Position numbers and translations under genes: made by a program. From Hirudo medicinalis (Eukaryota; Annelida; Clitellata; Hirudinida; Hirudinidae), in the NCBI GenBank assembly GCA_011800805.1, contig MPNW01000672.1, forward strand, positions 1 to 43,769: a DNA stretch of 43,769 bases, given 5' to 3'. This document shows positions 25,298-40,016 of the stretch, in pieces. The notes beneath the pieces are model-generated. The model was not told the DNA's origin. It ran no database searches and was given only the letters and a program-made list of their open reading frames with translations. Within the stretch, counting starts at the first letter, position 1. Each line of letters starts with the position of its first letter.

Positions 25298-25765
25298 TGC
25301 GTGTATATGTCAACATCGTTTGTGCAGGTGCGATGCAGACGGTAGGTGATCACAGCACGACATCGTCATTGTAGTCAACATCTCATTGTATTAATAATAT
25401 CAGTTAAAAATATTTCAATAAACAATCATTTCAATGAAATACAGATGGATTCGATCGCATTAACATAATTTATTCAAACCGACACCGAATGTCAACAACC
25501 AATAACCTACCTATGTTAATCGATTCATTCGTGACAAACGAGTGTCAAATCAAAATAATCAAAAACATCGTCATCACTACCTCGGCCATCTTCGTCGTAC
25601 GATAAGGATCACTATCACAATTCCGTAACCATGGCTACCGTCACCTTAGCTACCGTCGAGTGCCAATATTTTCATACTCATCGAGGTACTGGTGATGATG
25701 TCGATGGTTATGAAACGTGGCAGATGACATACGTCTCGTGTCCCTTGACGGACAACATTCGACGG

Positions 25766-25837
25766 CCAATAGAGAAAAAGAGAGGCGTGGCTTAAATCGA
25801 TTAATGTCATTGGCTGCCATATTACAAAATGGCGTCC
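25766..25837 (+). promoter_or_regulatory. CCAAT plus YY1 promoter-like cluster
   Basis: CCAAT (25766-25770), inverted CCAAT as ATTGG (25809-25813) and a YY1-type AAAATGGCGTCC (25826-25837). In animals the YY1 core often lies just downstream of a transcription start. No gene is recognised following it, so a noncoding or unseen transcript is possible. Confidence 0.35.
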
Positions 25838-26512
25838 TATTTTAGAGCGTCAGTTTGTTCGGTTGGACGAAAATAAACTCCGATGTGAGTTTGTGTGTTC
25901 GGGTTTGTTTTCATGCGGGACTGTTTAGCATATTAATGAGGATAGGAACTGCGATCGTATGAATATGCTAATTAGATAATTATAATACATCGTTTCTGAA
26001 TGATCTTCGCGTTTTAAAAATACGTAAATAGAGGAAATGCAAGGAATTAGTAAATAATTAATTAATTTGTAAATAAGTTTTATTTTAAATCATCGTAAAT
26101 TTCAAAACATTGATTTTGTGAAAAGAAATGACTGGCGAACTGTTTGTTGGCTGTTCGTGTTGAAATAAACATTGAAACTACAAAAAAATATATAAATGAG
26201 ACGCTATCATTGGTCGGGTTGAAAGCAAATCAATCACTCGTGCATAAATTTAATGCTAATTAATATTCATCGTTCTGCATGTTCACGTGTCGTTGTGCAC
26301 AAACAACTTGTAATGATTGTACAAAATGTTCATCGTATTTTGTTACGAATTACTTGCCAACCTTTCAGACGCAAATTTCTTCAATCAATTTCTTATGCAC
26401 GCTTGCATGAATAAATTATTTATTCACAATGTCATTCAAATTAATTATATCTAAATATATTTATAACGCTAGGAATAATTATATTAAATGATATTTAAAA
26501 CGAAGGCAAAGG

Positions 26513-26591
26513 GTGATGATGATGATGATGGTGGTAGTGGTGGTGATTATGATGACTACGATGAGGATGATAATGATGATGATTGGATGAC
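26513..26591 (+). repeat. GAT/GGT trinucleotide repeat
   Basis: GATGATGGTGGTAG-type units. Confidence 0.85.
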
Positions 26592-26847
26592 GATCGTCAT
26601 CTCTTGAATTATTACTAATTCATTGCAATTCACGAGACGTGCATTAATCCCTGAATGACGTGAGGCAAACAAGTGATGAATTGAGAGCTTGGGTGCATTA
26701 GATTGTCACAGAATGTTATTGAAATATTATTTGATCAATTCACGATTCAAACCGTTACATTCTCCTATTACTTCCACAATGACACCAAATATTCACAAGC
26801 AATTCATGTGATTATCATCTTTAATCATATTTAAGAATGTCAATCGG

Positions 26848-26902
26848 TTAATGTTATTATTATTATTATTATTATTGTTATTGTTATTATTATTATATTA
26901 TC
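26848..26902 (+). repeat. TTA microsatellite
   Basis: TTATTATTG units. Confidence 0.88.
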
Positions 26903-27405
26903 ATTGTTATTAACATCCCACAATAGGAAGTTGAAAGCGAAGAATGGGCTAGCAAGCATAGACATAAAAATAACGGCAAAGAACTAACAGAGGAAAGAAG
27001 GAAAGATTTGCCTTTGTGAGGGCGATAATTAATGAGGCCCGAGAGAGCGGAATCACAACAAAGAACAATCCACTCGATTAAATATCTTTGCAGCAATTGC
27101 CTGCTGTTGCACGATGCCTTACTTTTTCGCGCCAACCGCAAGGGCGTCTGCTGCTGCCAACGTTCTCGAGTCGACTCGTTCGTCGTTCGGTTCGTCGTTC
27201 ATTCCGCGAGTGATAATAAATAACCGATCAACTGTGACCACAAACATGGTTGCCCTTGACAACGGTAATCAAGGAAGCTCGTTATCATTCTGCTCTTCAT
27301 AATCCATTTCCGCTGTCCGTCATGAGTTCGCTTATCTGCGCTTTTTGGTCACACTTCCGTTGAAATCGCTAGAGTTGTTGTTAAGGTCGCTGTAATCGTT
27401 TGCTG

Positions 27406-27520
27406 GTGATGATGAGGATGATGAGGATGGTGATGATGAGGATGATGAGGATGGTGATGATGAGGATGGTGATGATGAGGATGGTGATGATGAGGATGAT
27501 GAGGATGGTGATGGTGATGA
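27406..27520 (+). repeat. GATGATGAGGATG tandem repeat
   Basis: Trinucleotide-based units of 9-18 bases; Ser/Pro, His and Ile-rich false frames on the minus strand. Confidence 0.9.
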
Positions 27521-27634
27521 CGATGACGAAGATGACGTGATTGATGAACAAACCAAGAAAGTGGAAAAGGACAAGAAAAATGGTTGATTGAAGAAACTGA
27601 TTGACATGACCACATGACACCTCAACATCACAAG

Positions 27635-27698
27635 ATGACAACGTCACACTACGACAACATCACAAGGTGACAACGTCACACTACGACAACATCACAAA
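27635..27698 (+). repeat. 32-base tandem repeat
   Basis: Two copies of a unit beginning ACAAGATGACAACGTCACAC. Confidence 0.9.
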
Positions 27699-27947
27699 TC
27701 CACAGACCAGTCACCAGCGGCGGCAATGAAATACTAGTAATTTGCTCTGCTGGATAAGCATTGTGCCTTTTCGTACATTCACACCTGCAATGTGTCGGTG
27801 TGCTCGTGTGACACACCTGTGTTTTCGTTTGATCCTCTCTTTTTTTTCAATCCATCTTAATTTTTTAAAATCATTTTCACTTTGTAAACATTGTAATTCA
27901 TATGTCATTCATCTTCATTTCAGCACCAGCGTCTATTAACAGACAAT

Positions 27948-28020
27948 GTTATTGTTGTTGTATTTGTTGCTGTTGATGTTGTAGTTGTTGTTGAGGTTTT
28001 TGTATTTGTTGCTGTTGTTG
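27948..28020 (+). repeat. TTG/CTG trinucleotide-rich tract
   Basis: Degenerate TTGTTGCTG units; a 20-base segment TTTGTATTTGTTGCTGTTG recurs. Confidence 0.7.
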
Positions 28021-29977
28021 AATGTTTGAGACATGTTCGCATCGAAACGTACAATTAGTAGTAATAGATTCTCCATACATTAACCAAGTCATGACAGTCA
28101 TATAAATATAATAAATATTAATAAATAAATAATATTATTATTAATAACAACAACAAGATAATTGCAACATATTGTACATTTGCATTGCTTTTACATTTCG
28201 AGGTGTTAAATCCACTCAGCATAGTTGAGCTGTTCAGGTAACAACAACAAAACCCACGAATCAACTTTTTACTGAATCTTTGAGAGTTTTTCTTGTTTAT
28301 GAATAAAAACCTTTAAATGTTGTGAACATTTTAATTTCAATGAAAAAGTAATTAATTTCGATCATTCGAGTGGAGATGAAATCATTGAAATGCTCACAAG
28401 AATCTCACCCAGCATTCGGCATCATCTCCTGAAACCAACTGTGGAATCCTGACATTTCAAACCTGACGTGATGAGGCAAGAAGTGAATATTTGCAGACAT
28501 TTCACCTCGTTTCTCGACACTTTGACAAAGTTGAAACATCGATTAAATGTCATTTTGTTTGAAGAGTTATTTTTCACGTGCAACAATTACTCCTGCCTAT
28601 AACTCGATTGCAGTAATAATCCACTGTCTGAAACGGCCCTAGTCACGTTTCATTGGCTGCTATAAATAAACGTCATTATAATAAATAATGTATGCACGTG
28701 GTTAAGCAATCTTTCGTAATCCAATGCCTCGCGAGGAGCAAATAAGTAAACAGAGAAAAAAGAAATTGTTATTGTATCACTCATTAACCTTGTATTGTAT
28801 CGTAAATAAACACTATTGTATTACGATGTGTGATGTATCGTGATAGTGGTGTTGCACCACAACACCTCGTTGTGTTGTATCGAGCCGACTTTGCAACATT
28901 GTATTGTTGAATCAAATCGTTGAAAAGTGGTCAGCAATCAACAACAAAACAATTTTCGTAATTTTGATCGCGAAAAGGGTTCCTTGAAACTCTTACAAGT
29001 ATTTTCCAGTTTAAGATAGTTTAACTCAATTGATTCTTCTTAAAAAGAAAAAACCGAAGTTTTATTGACAAACATAAATATTTCCTCGAATAATTAAAAC
29101 CGAAAGTATTTCGTAATTATTTAAAAACAAATCAGAATGAGAATCACAGTTTGCAGAGAAGGAAGTCGTAAGACGTGTGCATGTTAGAAAGAGATAAGTA
29201 GGAAAGAATTAATCCAATTAGAAGCTATGATTGATTAATTGTCCTCACACGCGTGTGTGCGGGAAAAAGTTGAAGCGGGAATGCGGAGTTTTTCCGGAAT
29301 TTCCCACCAGTGACCTTCAACTCCGTTGAGTGGATGAGGTCGGGATTTGTATTTTCACCTTCATCATCTTGTTGCTCGAGTGTCTATTATAAAGTTGAAT
29401 CTCAATACTTTGGCCTTTCCTCGAAAATTGCCCAAGGGTTTGTCAGGAAGCTCTGAATCTCCCACTGCGTGCTTAATGAGATGTGCAGAAACACGTGCAA
29501 CTAACCAGCTCTATGAATTGAATGCCCTCAGTCATTTCACTCGACGGAGCTGAGGGAGAAAGAATCAGATATCCGCTAATAAGTCGGACGAGTGGAAAAC
29601 ATCGGACCATAGATTCGATCCAGGGAGAGATTCAAAAAAAGAGAAATAAGTGAGATGTCGAGATGAAAGGAAGGGAGACAAAAGAAACCCTCATTTTGTA
29701 TTGAAGTCGATCTTTGCTTTGATCGTGCCACTCCACCCATGAACAATTATCTTGTTAGGAAATTAGTCAAAGTGAATGGGTCGAGAACAATTATAAATCC
29801 ATCAGATGTCCATTTGATTGCTGCCTTCTCAGGTGCATTTGTGGGCAGACTATCCTTATTTCATCTCACCACGACCCTGTTTGAAGTATCCTTCACCGAC
29901 TGTCGAATGCAAGATGACTTCAATCTTGAAGTGATTTGTTTGTTTATTTGTCCTATGAGTTGTTTTCATTGTATTAT

Positions 29978-29978
29978 A

Positions 29979-30011
<33 letters not shown>

Positions 30012-30026
30012 ATTATTATTATTATT
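29978..30026 (+). repeat. TTA microsatellite
   Basis: Almost pure TTA run. Confidence 0.9.
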
Positions 30027-30494
30027 AAAGATTAAACCAATTTTAATGCAAAATAACAACAAAGGACAACTTTATTACTTTTTTAATCGAGGTATTGAAA
30101 GCATAAAATCATTTTCACATTAAAATGAAAACAACAAAACATTTTTGAGAGAGGCTGATTGATGATTGATGTAACAGAAGAATGTAAATGAAAGACACGT
30201 CTGAGTCAGAAGGATGGATGGAAAGCGAAGAACAGAGGGGCGCATTGTGTTGCAAAAACAACGCACTCCTGGTCAATGATTGAATTAGCTTCCGACCGAG
30301 CCGATGTTTGAACTTCTGTTCTTGGAAATGTGCAATAGGTAAACACAAACATGCGGGTTCGTGCGTACATTATGCAAACAAAATATGTGGATTTCAACGA
30401 GCAAACCCCAGGTTATATAAGATGCTTGCATCACAAGTCTTCCTCGCCAATTGCCAGACCGAATCAGAGGTTTAGATTTAAATAAATCCACTTT

Positions 30495-30500
30495 TTTATT
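30495..30500 (-). other. Polyadenylation signal AATAAA for the candidate small gene
   Basis: Minus-strand AATAAA 21 bases after the candidate TAA; it supports a real transcript end here. Confidence 0.4.
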
Positions 30501-30521
30501 TCAAATGTTTCACAAAATAAA

Positions 30522-30888
30522 TTATGAAGATAAGGACAATCCAATCAATAGTTTCTTCAGCAAATCACCGATGTCATCAATGTGATCTCCTAAGCCAACT
30601 GGTGAAGGACAGATCCGATTCTTCCACCTTTGGAGAGGTAAATAAGGTTAGAAGTATCGATTGAAGCATGTTAACGTTTCTTAGCAAGCATGCAATAGCA
30701 CACGGATGGAGCTTTCTCTCATCTAAAGGACTGGAAGGCTTTGGTGTCTCAGTGAGAAACGCATTATCTATAAATCGACGATCCCTGAAAACAATAAATT
30801 CATAATCCACATGGGAGTGAGTTATCTTTGAGGAATGTACTTTTTTTTTACCCTGAATCCGCCAGCCTATCATTTTGAGGGTGGCACT
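30522..30888 (-). CDS. Candidate 3' end of a small unrecognised gene (3 exons seen)
   Basis: Minus-strand exons 30852-30888, 30704-30784 and 30522-30627 join with closing phases through short introns of 67 and 76 bases. The first intron runs from GTAAAA to an excellent acceptor (TTTATTGTTTTCAG); the second has a CTAAC branch-like motif. The joined frame reads on without stops for about 73 residues to TAA at 30522-30524, with AATAAA 22 bases beyond. Recognisable stretches include RRFIDNAFLTETPKPSSP and PVGLGDHIDDIGDLLKKLL. No signal peptide or start Met is seen, so 5' exons must lie upstream, perhaps beyond the assembly gap. I do not recognise the family. The alternative is chance splice-like sequence. 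Confidence 0.45.
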
Positions 30889-31100
30889 CTACCGTTAAGA
30901 AATAAAACTATAAACTATTTAAATAGTATTTTAGAACTTATATTTAGCACATGTGTTGAAAATCCAAGAAAAATATTAAGCAAATCATTCAACTATTTGT
31001 TAAGCGAAAACCAGTACAACTCAATAACTCGATAGATTCACGATATTCGTAAACTGGTTTTCAGCAAAGTTCTTTTCCAGTAGGACTTTAATAATTGTAA

Positions 31101-31308
31101 GTATTACTTATTACTTGTAAGGATTACTTATTACTTGTAAGNNNNNNNNNNNNNNNNNNNNNNNNNNNNNNNNNNNNNNNNNNNNNNNNNNNNNNNNNNN
31201 NNNNNNNNNNNNNNNNNNNNNNNNNNNNNNNNNNNNNNNNNNNNNNNNNNNNNNNNNNNNNNNNNNNNNATTACTTATTACTTGTAAGGATTACTTATTA
31301 CTTGTAAG
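31101..31308 (+). repeat. 20-base minisatellite interrupted by a 128-base assembly gap
   Basis: Unit GATTACTTATTACTTGTAAG: two copies before the gap (31102-31141) and two after (31270-31308). N bases fill 31142-31269. The true array is probably longer or of unknown length. Confidence 0.9.
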
Positions 31309-31465
31309 TGAGCCCTAAGCATCTACTGATATTGATTAATAGCGCTCACAACCTAACCTAGAAGTAGCCAGCAAGTATTAAAGCCTATTCTAAGAAAATG
31401 TTTGAGTTTTGGTAAATTTGCTTACCTAAGACCTAAGAAAGAGGTCTTTACATTTGATGTGCAAG

Positions 31466-31471
31466 TTTATT
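31466..31471 (-). other. PTAR1 polyadenylation signal AATAAA
   Basis: AATAAA on the minus strand, 80 bases past the PTAR1 stop. Position and strand fit a short 3'UTR. Confidence 0.55.
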
Positions 31472-31551
31472 TTGAAGAAATAAACCTTCGAGACGCCATC
31501 ACATTTTAAAAATCGAAATCCTAGAAAAGGAAAAGTTAACATTTAAAAAAA

Positions 31552-33952
31552 TCAACTGGCATTGAAATCCCTCAGCTGAAGACTCAACCAGCCAACATAA
31601 CGTCTGGCAATTAAGTCGGGCCAGGTCAACCGAGCACTTGGAATGTACTTTTCCTGGAATTTCATTTTCAGCATCTTAAACAATTTTATCTCCTTTTTAA
31701 CGGTTTCTATCAACTCATTCAAAGCACGCGATTCGATTTCTTCCGGGAATTTCTCGAGGAACTCAAAACTACGGCAACTTAAATCGGCGGTCGAGAATTC
31801 GGACGTCTTCGACTGCTCGTCGACGTGATTACGACGACGATGATTGTAATGACGATGTAAACCGTGACGATAGTGAGAATGACTCGAGTGGCGACTTCTC
31901 GATCCGCTACTGTCGGGAGCGACCTCTCGTGCCAAGTCTGCGAACGATTTCCGGACCTCGGACAGGCATGCCTTTCTTTGACAAATCTCGACGACGACGC
32001 GCACAACGAATCGCCTGCCAAAAATTAATTGCATTTTTATTCACCAAATTTATTTCTTTGAAGTTTATGCATGTTAAAATAAATTAGCTGCTTATTGAAA
32101 TATCAAAGTGAGAAAATGAAATGGCATTGCTGATCCTTGGAATGCTATAACATATAACATCAGATATAAGTTCAAGCTGTATTTTAAGCATAATCTTGTT
32201 TCATAATCCAATGTATCTTAGGCACCGCTGACTATAAACGCACAGTGCCTTATAAATTAACTATTAATATTATTATTATTATTATCATAATCATCATCAT
32301 CATCATCTTTAAGAGCTTCATTCGAACAACTCCCACATCTTACTTGTGACACCAAAGTGATTCAAATCCATCGTAGAAGTTCAACAGATCGCAAATGAAT
32401 TGCAACTCTCCCGTCACCACGGCAATGAATCCTTCGTAACTGTCGGTCCGAAGTCGCACGGAGTTCGTCAACAAGTTCCGTCTGTAGTCGAAAGCGGAGT
32501 TGTCCGAAAGGTTCACGGAGAGGAATTTAGCGTTGTTTTCTATTTCCCTTTCAAGAGTCTGCATTAAAAACCATTTCCAAATTTTAGTCAAGTCATGAAA
32601 TACGAACGCACGAACCGCTCACGAACTCACGGCAACGGTATTTTAATCAACATTTAACGGATTGCGAAGAGGAAAAATGGTTGCTTAGTTTAAAGACTAA
32701 ATTGTTTAAAGACTGGGAAATTATTATTTTACGAGACTCGAGAACTCGAGCTCCAAAACAAAACGCGTCGTCGACGTAATAATACGACCGAACTAGTACT
32801 TCACGAACGATATTTAATCGTAATGCGCCGGCACAAAGCAACCTGTAATCGGTGACAGGCAAAGTTATTTAACGCCCAGAATCTGTGATTCCATGCGGAC
32901 TGGTTGTTCGGACGTCTCGAAGAACATTTCGAGCAGAGATCCAATTCTTTCTTCAGCATTTTGCATCTTTCGCAAGTCGACGTAAGGAAGACGTTCTCGG
33001 AGGGATTGCAGATGCTCGGAGTAGCAATCGACTGTTGAAGCAGCCATTTCCTGCCAGTGAATTTATAAACGGAAGTTCAAGTCATTATCTTTAATACTAA
33101 ATTAATAAATAAATAATCATTAATACAAAATTAATTGATAATTAATCTTTAATACTAAATTAATTAATTTTTAATCTTTAAGGACAAAAGAGACATCTAA
33201 ATTAAAACGAAAATCAAACCTGTGAAAAAATACTTCTGAACTTTTTGGATTTCTGGATAAAATAAGAGCAGATAGATTCAGTTCATCCAATGGATTAACC
33301 TTCCCTTTACTAGTGAAATCTTTCCTTAAAATAATTATAAATAAATTATATTTTAAAATAATTTTTATAACAAATAGAAAGTATATTTAAATGAGAACAA
33401 AACACAAATGACAAATGGTTATAAGGTTTGTAGATGCAAAGAATAATGGCAACAACAATTAAACACTGCAAACTTGGATCCTAGAGTCCATCTAACCTGA
33501 CATTCCAAGCAGTGGCATTATCAGAAATGCATAAAAGCAGGCATTTGGTTAGTTTTTCTAAAGTATCTTTTCAAAGAAGTAAAAAATAATTGCTTTATAT
33601 TAAAAGCGATGTTCTCAGTTAACTATATTTAACTTTAAACTGCACTTTACCTGAATATTTTACATCTTTTGAAATTCGTTTCAATTTTGAAAATTCTTCA
33701 TTTAGCCATACAGACATAAATTTTATTGTTTTAAATTCTATTCCAAGTTTGTCTTCTGCCAGCACAAATGGTAAACCATCAGCCTCCCCAATAATAAAAT
33801 CATATTCTGTTCTACAAATTTAAGCAAGCATAAACAATTATTATTAGAACGTTAATAATAAATATTAACATCGTTGGATTCTCTTCCAAAATGACCGATA
33901 ACTTCTTAAATAAACAGGACCCATCCAGCCCTGCATTCACACCTGACTCCAT
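31552..33952 (-). CDS. PTAR1: Protein prenyltransferase alpha-subunit repeat protein 1 (PTAR1), 7 exons, 434 aa
   Basis: Exons (minus strand order): 33870-33952, 33651-33811, 33497-33566, 33220-33324, 32843-33050, 32344-32558, 31552-32014. All introns are GT-AG, every phase closes, and the sum is 435 codons including the stop. An in-frame TGA precedes the ATG. Prenyltransferase-alpha helical repeats are visible: AWNVRKDF (about 102-109), FFHRKWLLQQ (about 137-146), AWNHRFWAL (about 192-200), FDYRRNLL (about 232) and LWCHK (277-281). The ending YVGWLSLQL resembles the family C-terminus. In mammals PTAR1 pairs with RABGGTB as geranylgeranyltransferase III, which acts on FBXL2 and YKT6, so a cytosolic lipid-modification role is expected. 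Oddity: a Ser/His/Arg-rich insert in the last exon. Exon 5 is coded in a frame overlapped by another open frame, which hides the gene from simple ORF scans. It is divergently paired with NDOR1. Confidence 0.93.
32266..32310 (+). repeat. TTA then CAT microsatellite in PTAR1 intron 6
   Basis: A TTA run grades into a CAT run; lies between exons 6 and 7. Confidence 0.88.
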
Positions 33953-34348
33953 CGGCCCGTTCGCAACATAAATAAATGGCAGTCAAATTGGAATTTATAT
34001 AGTTGGTACTTAAATTTTTTTTTTTCATATCTAAACAATTCAAAATTTAAAAAATAATTGGCATTACTAACTCTATTGAATCTATTACCAAACATTAAAT
34101 ATTTTGAGGACATTGTTATTATAAATTTATATTAAAATAAAATTACTAACAATTATAACAACAATAATAAATAAAACAAACTTAACAGTGCACTTTAATA
34201 TCGTATCGTTTACTTTTATCCTTTAACATTTCGCTTTGTTAATTTTAAATTACCAAATAGGTTTTAAACTCTGAGCTGTGCATGATTCTATGGTTGATGC
34301 GAAAGGCACTTTTAAAGTTTGCTGAAGTAACGAATTAGCGAAATATTA
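33953..34348. promoter_or_regulatory. Shared divergent promoter region of PTAR1 and NDOR1
   Basis: The 396 bases between the two start codons must hold both 5'UTRs and both promoters. The stretch is AT-rich, with no clear TATA box or CCAAT box that I would defend. Head-to-head housekeeping genes with such spacing usually share a bidirectional promoter; that function is inferred from the geometry. Confidence 0.6.
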
Positions 34349-39054
<4,706 letters not shown>

Positions 39055-39098
39055 ATTTCAGGATAATTTTAGATAAGATTTATTAAACGTTTGTGGCC

Positions 39099-39104
39099 AA
39101 TAAA
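39099..39104 (+). other. NDOR1 polyadenylation signal AATAAA
   Basis: AATAAA followed by an A-run, 45 bases after the NDOR1 TGA; a plausible short 3'UTR end. Confidence 0.6.
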
Positions 39105-40016
39105 AAAAATCCTTTTTTTGCTGAATTGAGTTAACATCGAAATTCACATTTTTTTAAATGAGGTGCTGAAGTTGCAAGAAATTCTGGAAATTACTAAAGT
39201 TGCGATGCAACTACGTTTGGATGATTGCTGCCTTTATATGCACTAATGTTCAAGCTGAGTATGTCTTAAAGACAATTCTCAGTACTCCTGGACTAGCAAT
39301 TATTTTTTGTAATTCGTGTTTTGGATTTGTGTCGAGGCATGTAACAGGAGTTGCACTAATCAATCTTGATTTGTTGCTAAGAGCTGTACTTCGCCTAAAT
39401 TCGTGAAATTGAGAGACTTTCTTGACGTGTTTAGGCTTATGCGAATAAAAACCGGTTTTCGGAGAGGGTGGATGGGTGGGACTGGTCTGCTTACACTGCA
39501 GCAGTCTTAGAGTTACGTCGCGTTGTGGGGACACTGCATGGGGCAACAACCTTTAGCAAAGTTTTTCCGCGTTCACAAATTGTAATTTAATAAATAACAA
39601 CAAATGTTCTTCCAGGACTAATGCTTTCAAATCGGTACTGTTTTATTGCCAATGTAAAGTTGATTTGTGTTAGTGAACTCTGTAAAAGCATTATTTAAAG
39701 AAAATAGAAAACTCGATGTATCATCTGTAATATGGCAGTAATAATACAGAAATGTTGCATCACAAAATATAATAAATTTAAAATCGAACATTGCTGCATT
39801 TGGAGTTCATACCTTTTAACTTTTATTGCTAGTGACGTTTATGTAAATAACATTAAATAAACTAAATTGTAAAACAAAAAATGGAAAAATTTTTATAATA
39901 ATAAGTAGTCGCGAGCTGAACCACAGGCGCGATACGATATTAGTTAAAAAAGAAAACAATTAGTTGAAAAAGAATTAAAATAAATATATGATTAGTTCAT
40001 TATTTAAACATTAAAA
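39105..40016. other. NDOR1 to downstream gene intergenic
   Basis: No supportable gene. About 39200-39550 is GC-richer; a 99-codon minus-strand frame there has no recognisable features. The last 200 bases are AT-rich and include the promoter or 5'UTR of the 40017 gene. Confidence 0.5.

Larger units (their letters stand above)
15866..30494. other. Gene-poor region upstream of FoxB
   Basis: About 14.6 kb without a gene I can support. It is filled with the tandem repeats listed separately and with unique AT-rich DNA containing a few GC-richer islands (about 18480-18890, 19600-19990, 25560-25900, 27020-27300). These islands carry CCAAT, CRE, YY1 and RFX-like sites and are candidate enhancers or unannotated promoters. 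A CRE lies at 19958-19965. Confidence 0.5.

Noticed and set aside
32647..32862. 71-codon minus-strand frame
   Set aside because: Lies mostly in PTAR1 intron 5 and has no family features.
32865..33047. 60-codon frame starting MAASTVDCYSEH
   Set aside because: The overlapping shifted frame joins exons 4 and 6 of PTAR1 in phase and carries the family repeats; the Met frame does not.
39250..39549. 99-codon minus-strand frame after NDOR1
   Set aside because: No homology recognised, and the GC-richer patch explains openness; kept only as an intergenic note.
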